Assembly (NCBI GenBank): GCA_937991535.1
Contig: CALKHN010000109.1
Coordinates: 199,263 to 263,262, forward strand
Direction of reading: 5' to 3'
DNA length: 64,000 nt
Origin: an uncultured Sphingobacteriales bacterium
Lineage (GTDB): Bacteria; Bacteroidota; Bacteroidia; Chitinophagales; Chitinophagaceae
Every line of letters begins with the position of its first letter. Within the stretch, counting starts at the first letter, position 1. A program made the position numbers and the translations under genes. Under the pieces are notes generated by a model that made no database searches, had not been told where the DNA came from, and saw only the letters and a program-made list of their open reading frames with translations. Below, in pieces: positions 8,608-16,624 of this stretch.

Positions 8608-9456
8608 TCACCTCCCCAGTTCCTCCAGCTTAAACGTGTCCTTCATTCTTATTCCTCTTTCCGTCATGTGCAGCGTACAACACTCGTTTAAAGGATCGTG
8701 CTCAAAAAACAGGATGAAGTTGTTTTGCAATGCTTCCTGCAAAAATGCTTTCTTCTCCTGGAGAGTGGTTAACGGGAACATATCATAAGCCATTACGTAA
8801 GGAATGGGTATATGTCCCACCGAAGGCAGCAGATCGGCTACATATACCAGGGTTTTGCCCTTGTAATGATTGAGCTGCGGCAGCATCATAGCGTGGGTAT
8901 GCCCATTCACAAAGCGAATTGTTACACTATCGGAGAATGCGATGTCTTCTTTTACTTCTATGAATTTCAGTTTGCCGCTGTCCTGTATGGGTTGTATGTT
9001 TTCTTTCAGGAAGGATGCTTTTTCCCTGTCGTTGGGTTTGGTGGCCCATTGCCAGTGCTGTTCATTGCTCCAGTAAGTGGCGTTTTTAAATGCGGGTACC
9101 ATTTTGTTTTTTTCAACCACTATAGCGCCGCCCACATGATCAAAATGCAAATGAGTAAGCAGTACATCCGTAACATCATGGCGATGAAAGCCGTACCTGG
9201 CTAGCGACTTATCCAGTGTGTCGTCGCCGTGCAAATAATAATGACTGAAAAATTTAGCATCCTGCTTGTTTCCTATGCCCGTATCCACGAGTATAAGGCG
9301 GTTGCCGTCTTCAATAAGCAGGGAGCGCATGGCCCATGTACAGAGGTTATTTTCATCGGCGGGATTAAGTTTATTCCAGATGCTTTTGGGCACCACGCCA
9401 AACATAGCGCCGCCATCCAATTTAAAATAACCTGTGTTAATGGAGTAAAGTTTCAT
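8608..9456 (-). CDS. MBL-fold metallo-hydrolase
   Basis: The protein has 282 residues and is cytoplasmic (no signal peptide). The metallo-beta-lactamase zinc motif LLTHLHFDHVGG lies near residue 105, with VDTGIGNK before it, VNGHTHAMMLPQL near 185, YVADLLPS, and a C-terminal FFEHDPLNECC. These residues would bind two metal ions. The family includes lactonases, esterases and other hydrolases; the closest type here is AttM/AiiB-like general hydrolases, but the substrate cannot be assigned. A TAnnTTTG element lies 29 nt upstream of the ATG. Neighbouring genes are separated by repeat tails, so it probably forms its own transcription unit. Confidence 0.85.
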   Translation of the reverse strand: MKLYSINTGYFKLDGGAMFGVVPKSIWNKLNPADENNLCTWAMRSLLIEDGNRLILVDTGIGNKQDAKFFSHYYLHGDDTLDKSLARYGFHRHDVTDVLLTHLHFDHVGGAIVVEKNKMVPAFKNATYWSNEQHWQWATKPNDREKASFLKENIQPIQDSGKLKFIEVKEDIAFSDSVTIRFVNGHTHAMMLPQLNHYKGKTLVYVADLLPSVGHIPIPYVMAYDMFPLTTLQEKKAFLQEALQNNFILFFEHDPLNECCTLHMTERGIRMKDTFKLEELGR

Positions 9457-9484
9457 ACCGCAAGGTTAGTTAATTTTTGAAATG

Positions 9485-9492
9485 CAAAAGTA
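9485..9492 (-). promoter_or_regulatory. -7 element for the MBL-fold hydrolase gene
   Basis: On the minus strand the sequence is TACTTTTG, a perfect match to the Bacteroidota TAnnTTTG -7 element, with TTC (consensus TTG) 17 nt further upstream. It lies 29-36 nt before the start codon at 9456, which implies a leader of roughly 20 nt. Confidence 0.5.
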
Positions 9493-9499
9493 TATGCTT

Positions 9500-9612
9500 T
9501 TTCTGATCAGAAGCTATGAGCTATCGGCTATCAGGACAGACTCTCACTTCTCACCTTCACCTCTCGCCTCTCTCCTCTCTCCTCTCACTTCTCACTTCTC
9601 TCCTCTCACCCT
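9500..9612. repeat. low-complexity tail downstream of the MutS-like gene
   Basis: On the minus strand after the stop at 9613 the sequence reads GGGTGAGAGGAGAGAAGTGAGAAGTGAGAGG and continues with GAGAGGAGAGAGGCGAGAGGTG, ending with GATAGCCGATAGCTCATAGC. These are the purine-rich GTGAGAAG words and the GATAGC/CATAGC words that recur elsewhere in the window. No gene is seen. Confidence 0.65.
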
Positions 9613-11406
9613 TCACATCTTCTCTCCCCCGATTATCCCCATCTGCTTCATCAAAAAAGAAGCATTTTTATTCTTGGCCACACCCGGTCGCAGTTTGTAA
9701 TCGAAATGCAATGAGTTGTTTTGTATAATGCTTTCAAAACAGTAATTGCTGATCACGCCATTGTATTCGTTTTCGAGTGAGGCCAACGCAAGGTCGTGTG
9801 TAGCAAAAAGGGTAATGCAGTTGTATTGCAGCAGTTGTTTAATAAATTGTTCGGATCCATGGGTTTTGTCTTCCGAATTGGTGCCCCGCAGTATTTCATC
9901 AATCAGAACCAATGCCGGCTTTTTATTTTGCAACCTCAGTATGATCTGCTGCAGGCGCTTCAGTTCGGCCATAAAATAAGAGGTGTGTTCCTGCAAAGAA
10001 TCGTTTACGCGTATGGAAGTAAGTATTTCCATAGGTGTAAACACAAAAGTTGTAGCGCAAACAGGAGCGCCGTTTTGGGCAAGAACAAGGTTAACGCCCA
10101 GGGTTCTTAAAAAAGTGGTTTTGCCCGACATATTGGAACCGGTAACCAGTAAAAGCCGATTGCCGTTCCCGGCCTCAAAATCATTGGCTACACATTCTGC
10201 GGCAGGTATGAGCGGATGGGCCATTTGTTCAGCCTTAACATACAAGGTTTCGTTTTGATCAACCTGCGGGTAAGCAAAATGAGAATTATTAAATGCAAAG
10301 CTTGACAGTGCATTCAAACATTCTATATCGCCAACCGCATGGAGCCAGTGATTAAAATTGTTCTTATGCCGGTCTTTCCATCGCTCCAGCGCCAGTATGC
10401 ATTGCATATCATACATTGCAAGACTGTTCAAAAAAATATTCACGAGCAGGTTCAGCCGCTGGTCAAAAAAAGAAGAAAGCTTTGCCAGTTTTCCTATGGC
10501 ACTGTGTGCACTGCCTGCTGTTTGCTGTAATTGCTTCAATACCGCGGATGAGCCGGTTTCAACCGTTACAAATGTTTGTAAAATGCCGGCATACTGTTCC
10601 AGGATGGATTGTTTTTTGCTGATGAGCTGGTGCTGGTGGTGTATGTATTTTGCATAACGGGCTGTTATAAGCCATGCGGCTGCAACGCCTGCCGCAACAT
10701 ACAATATATTACCGGTGGCGGTATAATACAAAAAACAGGGAATGTTGTATAAAGGCAATATCCACCGGGCTGCCTGAAGCCATTTTTTTTTGTGGAGGTT
10801 CGTTTCCGGCTGTAGCCACTCCGCAATGCTGTGCAGGTTTCCTTCCCCTCCGGCATGCAATAAACCATAGGCGGTAATCAGTTGCCTTTTATCGGGCTGG
10901 GCCGACAAAAATTGAACGGCTTGTTGTCGTGCAGTAATGTTTGCAGGGTCTGAAAAAGGCTGCTGTAACAGGGTTGCTAAATATTCCCTGCCATGCGCTG
11001 TAGTACATCGGTTAAGCAAATGAAACAGGGAACGGGCTCCGAAAATATCAAGATCTTCCGCGTACCCTTTGCTGTTGGCAAAGGAACTTCCATTATCCAG
11101 CCGGTTAAGCTCATTGTTAAGGATGCCTAACTCATTGGTATTGATCAGCAATAATTTTTCAAGAAGGGTCTTCTTTTCCTTTAATCTTAAAGCATACAAT
11201 ATCAGCAACAGAAAGACGGTAAATGACAGCAGTGAAAGAAGAAGTAAATTGCTTGCCCGGTGCTTAAAAAAGAAATAGGCCAATACGGCGGAAGCTACAA
11301 AAGACAGAAGCCTCAGGAAGGCCGATACTGTTATTTTTCCTTTCACTGACCGAATGGCTCCGGTATACGATCCAATCTTCTCCTGGTAAAATGAATGAGC
11401 AGTCAT
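9613..11406 (-). CDS. membrane-anchored MutS-like ATPase
   Basis: The 597-residue protein ends in a MutS domain V ATPase: Walker A VTGSNMSGKTTFLRT, the MutS-specific helix EHTSYFMAELKRL, Walker B ALVLIDEILRGTNSEDK, and the switch LFATHDLALA. The N-terminus differs from MutS1: a hydrophobic pair lies near residues 28-70 and more hydrophobic segments near 210-250, with a coiled-coil lever-like region between. There is no mismatch-reading domain. Such proteins are common in Bacteroidota, are annotated as MutS-related, and their function is unknown. It is preceded by a 52-residue membrane protein gene ending 15 nt upstream, so the two are probably cotranscribed. Confidence 0.85.
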   Translation of the reverse strand: MTAHSFYQEKIGSYTGAIRSVKGKITVSAFLRLLSFVASAVLAYFFFKHRASNLLLLSLLSFTVFLLLILYALRLKEKKTLLEKLLLINTNELGILNNELNRLDNGSSFANSKGYAEDLDIFGARSLFHLLNRCTTAHGREYLATLLQQPFSDPANITARQQAVQFLSAQPDKRQLITAYGLLHAGGEGNLHSIAEWLQPETNLHKKKWLQAARWILPLYNIPCFLYYTATGNILYVAAGVAAAWLITARYAKYIHHQHQLISKKQSILEQYAGILQTFVTVETGSSAVLKQLQQTAGSAHSAIGKLAKLSSFFDQRLNLLVNIFLNSLAMYDMQCILALERWKDRHKNNFNHWLHAVGDIECLNALSSFAFNNSHFAYPQVDQNETLYVKAEQMAHPLIPAAECVANDFEAGNGNRLLLVTGSNMSGKTTFLRTLGVNLVLAQNGAPVCATTFVFTPMEILTSIRVNDSLQEHTSYFMAELKRLQQIILRLQNKKPALVLIDEILRGTNSEDKTHGSEQFIKQLLQYNCITLFATHDLALASLENEYNGVISNYCFESIIQNNSLHFDYKLRPGVAKNKNASFLMKQMGIIGGEKM

Positions 11407-11421
11407 TTTGAAGACCGCTGG

Positions 11422-11580
11422 TTATATGATATCAAGTGCCTTGGCAAAAAAGTAAACAACAAAGGGCAGGGTAACCGTAATAAAATTACCGGCAAATGCA
11501 TATACTACGAAAAAAACAACCACCGAAAGTAAGAAAAGAAGCCAGTACAGACCACGGGATTTCTTGTTAACAGTATCCAT
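11422..11580 (-). CDS. small two-segment membrane protein upstream of the MutS-like gene
   Basis: This 52-codon gene starts with ATG at 11578-11580 and stops at 11422-11424. After a polar start (MDTVNKKSRG) nearly the whole sequence is hydrophobic, with two membrane segments (about residues 11-29 and 31-46) and a short turn (AGN) between them. A perfect TATATTTG -7 element lies 20 nt before its start, and the MutS-like gene begins 15 nt after its stop. This suggests a real, cotranscribed partner. It is too short for family assignment; no function is proposed beyond membrane association. Confidence 0.65.
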   Translation of the reverse strand: MDTVNKKSRGLYWLLFLLSVVVFFVVYAFAGNFITVTLPFVVYFFAKALDII

Positions 11581-11600
11581 ATCTGATCATTAATTTGAGG

Positions 11601-11608
11601 CAAATATA
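11601..11608 (-). promoter_or_regulatory. -7 element for the small membrane protein / MutS-like operon
   Basis: The minus-strand sequence TATATTTG matches TAnnTTTG exactly, with TTA (for TTG) 18 nt upstream. It lies 21-28 nt before the ATG at 11580. The divergent malQ -7 element is about 55 bp away, so this gap carries two back-to-back promoters. Confidence 0.5.
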
Positions 11609-11659
11609 ACGAGGATTTGTTTTCTTTAAGGAAGAATGGGAAAATTTATACCCTGTCTG

Positions 11660-11667
11660 TATTTTTG
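11660..11667 (+). promoter_or_regulatory. malQ: -7 element for malQ
   Basis: TATTTTTG fits TAnnTTTG and lies about 60 nt upstream of the malQ ATG at 11727. No good -33 TTG is present at the expected spacing, so the promoter may be weak or need an activator. Confidence 0.4.
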
Positions 11668-11726
11668 CCGCATTACATTTACAAAGTTGCTTTAAAGAAA
11701 GCATTGCCGCCCGGCATACATACAAT

Positions 11727-14447
11727 ATGGTAAAGATCCACTTTTATATACGCTTTAATACCCGGTTCGGGGAGTCGTTGCTGCTTTCGGGCAATATTCC
11801 GCAGCTGGGTAATATGGTTCCCGGCGCCGCAGTTGCTATGAACTATCTTAATGAAGAATACTGGAGCTACAACCTGGAACTGGATCCGGCATCTGCGGAA
11901 ATGCCGGATCAAATTCAATATAAATATCTTTTTAAAGATAAAAGCGACAGGATTACCGAAGAATGGAATGACAGCAAACAAATAGATATTAAGGAGATTG
12001 ATGCTACAGAAATTCACCTGCAGGATGCCTGGAATTTTGCGGGACAGTACGACAACGTTTTTTTTACCGCACCTTTCAGGGAAGTATTGTTGCCCCCCGC
12101 CCAATCGCCGCCGCAGGCACTGCCCGACAAGCACAGTACGCATGTTTTTAAAGTAAAATCACCCCTGCTCCAAAAAGATGAAGTGATCTGCTTATTGGGC
12201 AGCAGTACCAGGCTGGGCGAATGGAATACTTCCCGCCCGGTATGGATGAGCATGGAAAACAACTGGTGGACAATAAAGATCAATCTATCTGCCGATACAT
12301 TTCCGGTTGCCTATAAATATGCTGTTTATAATTACAGGCATAATGCATTTATCAGGTACGAAGAGGGCGATAACCGCCTGCTTCATAACAGCGCTGGCGA
12401 AAAGAAGCTTACCATTCTGCACGATGGCTTTGTGCATTTTGCTGATCCTTCCTGGCGTGGCGCCGGTGTAACGGTTCCGGTATTCGGGTTACGCAGCACC
12501 AAAAGTGTTGGTACCGGTGAATTTACCGATATTAAGCTGCTGGTTGACTGGGCAAAAAAAACGGGCTTCAGTCTCATACAATTGCTGCCGGTAAACGATA
12601 CAACCGACACGCATACCTGGAAAGACTCTTATCCATACAATGCCATTTCCGCCTTTGCATTACATCCTTTATACCTGAATGTGGAGCGTATAGCCCGGAA
12701 AGAAGATGAGCAGATTATAAAATCACTGAACAAAAAAAGGAAGCAACTGAACGACCTTGAAGAAATAGACTATGAAGAGGTGATGGGATATAAATGGAAG
12801 ATCATTAAACAACTTTACCAGGCGCAAAAGGATATTTTTTTTCGGGATACAGTTTATCAGCAATTCCAGGAAGCCAATCAGCACTGGTTGGTACCCTATG
12901 CTGCATACAGTTACCTGCGAGATAAATACAGTACGTCGAAATACACAACATGGAAGCAACACAGCAGTTATGATAAGAAGGCAATAGAAAAATTAACCGG
13001 CCCTGGTCAAAAACACTTTGATGAAGTTGGTATATATTATTTTATACAATTTCACCTGCATACCCAGCTAAAAGCTGCTACCGATTACGCACATGCGAAC
13101 GGAGTAATTGTAAAAGGCGATATACCCATTGGGGTAAACCGCTATAGCTGTGATGCCTGGATGGAACCGGAACTGTTTCATATGGACATGCAGGCAGGCG
13201 CCCCTCCCGATGACTTTGCTGTAAAAGGACAGAACTGGGGATTTCCTACCTACAACTGGGAGCGCATGAAGCAGGACGGGTATGAATGGTGGCAGAGGCG
13301 CTTTAAGCACATGAGCAATTATTTTGATGCATTTCGTGTAGATCATATACTGGGGTTTTTCAGGATATGGAGCATCCCCGCGCATGCGGTAGAAGGGGTG
13401 ATGGGACATTTTGTTCCCGCCATTCCCGTTGATGCTGAAGTTTTTTCGGAAAGAGGGATCCATTTTGATTACAGACGCTTTTGTGAGCCATACATAACCG
13501 ATGCGGTATTGCATGAGTTGCTGGGAGAGAACAGAAACCTGATTAAAGATTTCCTGGAGTTGAACGGGGATGGCTCCTATAATCTTAAAACATCTTTTTC
13601 AACCCAGCGTAAAATAGAAACCTATTTTGCAGCTTTGGAAATTAATGAAGAAAATATATTGCTTCAATCCGTATTGTATGACATTGTTTCCAATGTCATT
13701 CTTTTTGAAGAAGAGGGATCCCGGCGGCAACAATTTCATTTCAGGATAGCCATTGAAAATACAAGCTCCTACAGGCATCTCAACGGTCATTTGCAGTATC
13801 AGTTAAAAACATTGTATGCAGATTATTTCTTTCACAGTCAGGATGAAGTTTGGGCAACGCATGCCATGCACAAATTGCCTGCCCTTAAAAGATCAACCAA
13901 CATGCTGGTCTGTGGGGAAGACCTGGGTATGGTACCGAAGTGCGTACCTGAAGTTATGCGGCAACTGGGTATTTTAAGTCTCGAAATTCAAAGAATGCCC
14001 AAACAGTCCGGAGCGGAATTCTTCAACCCCGCCAACGCGCCTTATATGTCTGTTATCACCCCTTCTACCCACGATATGAGCACCATCCGTGGCTGGTGGG
14101 AAGAGAACCGGGAAAAAACACAGCATTTTTTCAATAATGAAATGTTGCATCCCGGGCTGGCTCCTTATTATTGCGAGCCATGGATCAACAAGGCCATTGT
14201 TATACAGCATTTGTATTCGCCGGCCATGTGGAGCGTTTTCTTATTGCAGGACCTGATGGGCATTGACGGAAAACTGCGGAGAGAAAACCCCGCAGAAGAA
14301 AGGATTAACGTGCCCGCTATACCACGGTACTACTGGCGTTACCGGATGCATATTACGCTGGAGCAGCTTTTAAAAGAAAAGGATTTTAATAATGAATTGA
14401 TCAGTTATATCCATTCAAGTGGCAGAGCCCCTGATGATAAAGTATAA
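11727..14447 (+). CDS. malQ: 4-alpha-glucanotransferase with two N-terminal starch-binding modules (DPE2-like)
   Basis: At 906 residues this is much longer than a bacterial MalQ (about 500-700) and matches the plant DPE2 layout. There are two CBM20-type starch-binding modules (about residues 3-115 and 135-245; the second contains LLGSSTRLGEWNTSRPVWM), then a GH77 catalytic domain. Catalytic motifs are FRVDHILGFFRIW (Asp nucleophile), LVCGEDLGMVP (acid/base Glu) and TPSTHDMSTIRGWW. The enzyme moves maltosyl or glucosyl units between alpha-1,4-glucans in the cytoplasm. A GH77 insert of about 140 residues is also typical of DPE2. It stands alone, divergent from the MutS-like operon. Confidence 0.93.
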   Translation: MVKIHFYIRFNTRFGESLLLSGNIPQLGNMVPGAAVAMNYLNEEYWSYNLELDPASAEMPDQIQYKYLFKDKSDRITEEWNDSKQIDIKEIDATEIHLQDAWNFAGQYDNVFFTAPFREVLLPPAQSPPQALPDKHSTHVFKVKSPLLQKDEVICLLGSSTRLGEWNTSRPVWMSMENNWWTIKINLSADTFPVAYKYAVYNYRHNAFIRYEEGDNRLLHNSAGEKKLTILHDGFVHFADPSWRGAGVTVPVFGLRSTKSVGTGEFTDIKLLVDWAKKTGFSLIQLLPVNDTTDTHTWKDSYPYNAISAFALHPLYLNVERIARKEDEQIIKSLNKKRKQLNDLEEIDYEEVMGYKWKIIKQLYQAQKDIFFRDTVYQQFQEANQHWLVPYAAYSYLRDKYSTSKYTTWKQHSSYDKKAIEKLTGPGQKHFDEVGIYYFIQFHLHTQLKAATDYAHANGVIVKGDIPIGVNRYSCDAWMEPELFHMDMQAGAPPDDFAVKGQNWGFPTYNWERMKQDGYEWWQRRFKHMSNYFDAFRVDHILGFFRIWSIPAHAVEGVMGHFVPAIPVDAEVFSERGIHFDYRRFCEPYITDAVLHELLGENRNLIKDFLELNGDGSYNLKTSFSTQRKIETYFAALEINEENILLQSVLYDIVSNVILFEEEGSRRQQFHFRIAIENTSSYRHLNGHLQYQLKTLYADYFFHSQDEVWATHAMHKLPALKRSTNMLVCGEDLGMVPKCVPEVMRQLGILSLEIQRMPKQSGAEFFNPANAPYMSVITPSTHDMSTIRGWWEENREKTQHFFNNEMLHPGLAPYYCEPWINKAIVIQHLYSPAMWSVFLLQDLMGIDGKLRRENPAEERINVPAIPRYYWRYRMHITLEQLLKEKDFNNELISYIHSSGRAPDDKV

Positions 14448-14550
14448 TTTCCCTGGTGTTTTTGTGCCAGTGTGTATCCGTGGTTCAATATTACACGCTA
14501 TGTGCTGTAAAATTCATAAACCATAAATCGCAAATACTCAAACTACCTCT

Positions 14551-15579
14551 ATGGCCATCAAAATAAAATACTGGCGCAGCAATTTAAAATTCAGGTATCC
14601 TTTTACCATCTCCAAAGGAACGAAGACGCATCAGCCCGCTTTACTGGTTGAATTGGATTTCAATGGTATTAAGGGCTATGGCGAGGCGCCGGCAATAACC
14701 TATTATAATATACCGGTTGAAAAAATGATAGAAGATATAGAGCGTAAAAAACCTTTCATCGAAAAATTTTCTTTTACCCACCCTGATCGTTACTGGCATT
14801 ACCTGCACCATCTTTTTCCCGGCGATCCTTTCCTGGTGGCTGCATTGGATATAGCCGCATGGGATATATATGGTAAACTAAAGAAACAGCCGCTTTTTCA
14901 ATTGTGGAACACAAACATTTCAGCAGCGCCACTAACGGATTATACCATTGGCATTGATGCAATAGAAAAGATGATCGAAAAAATGCAGGAAAAGCCATGG
15001 CCGGTATACAAAATAAAATTGGGTACAACAGAAGATGTCTCCATTATGGAAGCCCTGCGTAAACATTCCAATGCCGTGTTCAGGGTAGATGCCAATGCAG
15101 GATGGACGGTAAAAGAAGCTTTGGAAATATTACCTGTTTTGCAGCAATTAAATGTGGAAATCGTAGAGCAGCCGCTGGCTAAAGACAACTGGGAAGGCAT
15201 GAAGATATTATATGAGCGATCGCCGCTCCCCCTTTTTGCTGATGAGAGCTGCGTATCTGAAGCCGATGTAAAAAAATGTAATGGTTATTTTCATGGTATC
15301 AATATCAAGCTCACCAAATGCAGTGGTATTACACCGGCCTTGCGCATGATCAATGAAGCACGGCAGTTGAACATGAAAATCATGCTGGGTTGTATGAACG
15401 AAAGTACGGTTGGCACTGCGGCCATTGTTCATTTGTCGCCACAGGTAGATTATATGGATGCTGACGGTCCTTTGCTGCTGGAAGAAGATATAGCCGAAGG
15501 ATTGAACTATGACTTTGGAAAAATAACGCCAACGGCAGAGCCGGGGCTGGGGATCAGGGTGGTGAATAGTGAATGGTGA
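14551..15579 (+). CDS. dipeptide epimerase (L-Ala-D/L-Glu epimerase-like), enolase superfamily
   Basis: The protein has 342 residues with the complete enolase-superfamily muconate-lactonizing-type layout. The N-terminal cap shows GYGEAPAITYYN. The barrel shows the catalytic KxK (YKIKLGT), RVDANAGWT with the first metal ligand, VEQPL with the second, FADESC with the third, the opposite catalytic Lys in NIKLTKCSG, and the specificity loop DADGPLLL. This last motif is typical of Ala-Glu dipeptide epimerases, which recycle murein peptides. The start is ATG at 14551. The TGA stop is inside the left arm of a strong hairpin shared with the convergent gene. Confidence 0.87.
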   Translation: MAIKIKYWRSNLKFRYPFTISKGTKTHQPALLVELDFNGIKGYGEAPAITYYNIPVEKMIEDIERKKPFIEKFSFTHPDRYWHYLHHLFPGDPFLVAALDIAAWDIYGKLKKQPLFQLWNTNISAAPLTDYTIGIDAIEKMIEKMQEKPWPVYKIKLGTTEDVSIMEALRKHSNAVFRVDANAGWTVKEALEILPVLQQLNVEIVEQPLAKDNWEGMKILYERSPLPLFADESCVSEADVKKCNGYFHGINIKLTKCSGITPALRMINEARQLNMKIMLGCMNESTVGTAAIVHLSPQVDYMDADGPLLLEEDIAEGLNYDFGKITPTAEPGLGIRVVNSEW

Positions 15580-15603
15580 ATAGTCAATTATTCACCATTC
15601 ACT
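15568..15603. terminator. bidirectional hairpin between convergent genes, overlapping a stop codon
   Basis: AGTGAATGGTGAATA (15568-15582) and TATTCACCATTCACT (15589-15603) form a perfect 15-bp stem with a 6-nt loop. The TGA stop of the epimerase (15577-15579) lies inside the left arm, and the stop of the DUF1080 gene is 6 nt past the right arm. The arm consists of the same GTGAATAGTGAATGG words found in other intergenic tails. There is no long T tract. Confidence 0.65.
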
Positions 15604-15608
15604 TTACC

Positions 15609-16208
15609 TTATAGCGTTTTGATCTTGATATTCTTCCACCTTACTTTTATTCCGCCGCCATCATGTATCTGCAGGGCAATAAAACCATCGCCTTTACCAA
15701 TTTTTTCGTCTTTCAGGGTAATCATTTCATGACCATTCACCCAGGTGGTTACTTCATCGCCCACCACTCTTAACCGATAGGTATTCCATTTGCCATACTT
15801 AAGAAATTTATCCTTTTCCGCTTCAGGTTTGATCAGCCAGCCGCGTCCATACGATTCATAAATACCGCCTGTATTGCTGCCAGGAGGCGCTACTTCGGCC
15901 TGCCAGCCGCTGATCTTTACACCTTCAATGGAAGATCGGAAAAATATACCGCTGTTTCCTTCGGCTTCCTGTTTGAACTGCAGGGTAAGATCGAAATCTT
16001 TGTACTGCTTATCGGTAGATAAATAACCGTATGCTTTATCGGGACCGCTTTCACAGATCAGCTCTCCCTTTTCTACATACCATTTTTCGGTTCCATGAAT
16101 GGTCCATCCCGTAAGATCTTTGCCGTTAAAAATTGATACGGCCTTTTGTGCAAACAATAATGTTGTGCTGATCACTCCCGCAGTCAGCAATAAAAAAATC
16201 TTTTTCAA
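15609..16208 (-). CDS. DUF1080 (3-keto-disaccharide hydrolase-like) exported protein
   Basis: The 199-residue protein has a classic signal peptide (MKKIFLLLTAGVISTTLLFAQ, with cleavage probably after AQ) and a single DUF1080 jelly-roll domain. Family motifs are VSIFNGKDLTGWTIHG at the start, NSGIFFRSSIEG in the middle and DGFIALQIHDGGGIKVRWKNIKI at the end. There is no lipobox, unlike the paralogue at 4917-5783, so it is probably soluble in the periplasm or secreted. Related proteins act on glycosides. It converges with the dipeptide epimerase and is followed upstream by a 416-nt gap, so it is probably monocistronic. Confidence 0.87.
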   Translation of the reverse strand: MKKIFLLLTAGVISTTLLFAQKAVSIFNGKDLTGWTIHGTEKWYVEKGELICESGPDKAYGYLSTDKQYKDFDLTLQFKQEAEGNSGIFFRSSIEGVKISGWQAEVAPPGSNTGGIYESYGRGWLIKPEAEKDKFLKYGKWNTYRLRVVGDEVTTWVNGHEMITLKDEKIGKGDGFIALQIHDGGGIKVRWKNIKIKTL

Positions 16209-16379
16209 TGAATTTATAATTTATGATGATGAATGTGATGCCTCAATAAACCGGTGTTTCGTTTTATCTATCCGCTATTACCGGCCATATCGAACCTGAA
16301 ATTAGTATTAAGTATTAACTGCCTAAAGTGCAAATCCTTATAGAAAGCTTACACCTTATCTCTTTAATAAAATGTTCTT

Positions 16380-16485
16380 TTACTTTTTCTCTTGAAAGAA
16401 AAAGTAACAAAAAGTTCAAGCACGGATGAGGATACAACACATCCGTGCACACGCCTTGATTTAGCTATAATGCTACTGTACCTTC
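16380..16485 (-). repeat. structured intergenic repeat element, copy B
   Basis: Read on the minus strand: GAAGGTACAGTAGCA (16485-16471), 22 nt including AGCTAAATC, a hairpin with 9-bp arms CATCCGTGC-type (16440-16448 with 16420-16428) and an 11-nt loop, 11 nt, then a palindrome with 11-bp arms TTACTTTTTCT / AGAAAAAGTAA (16380-16390, 16397-16407). The order and the spacings match copy A at 6635-6733. The remainder of the 16209-16624 gap shows no gene. Confidence 0.7.
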
Positions 16486-16624
16486 AGCTATTTATCCTGG
16501 TAAATATGCAAAGAGCTTAAACTATTATCATCAGTATATGGCCGCGACAGCTATTACTTAATGCAGAAAGATAAAGCGCCATAAACCTTTGCGTTTGATC
16601 TCCCTCATTTCAAATTTCAAATTT

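Noticed and set aside
9613..11406. True mismatch-repair MutS1 or MutS2
   Set aside because: No mismatch-recognition domain or Smr domain is present, and hydrophobic segments replace the normal N-terminus.
11679..12143. Long minus-strand open frame opposite malQ
   Set aside because: It mirrors the malQ coding pattern and has no family features; it is an antisense shadow.
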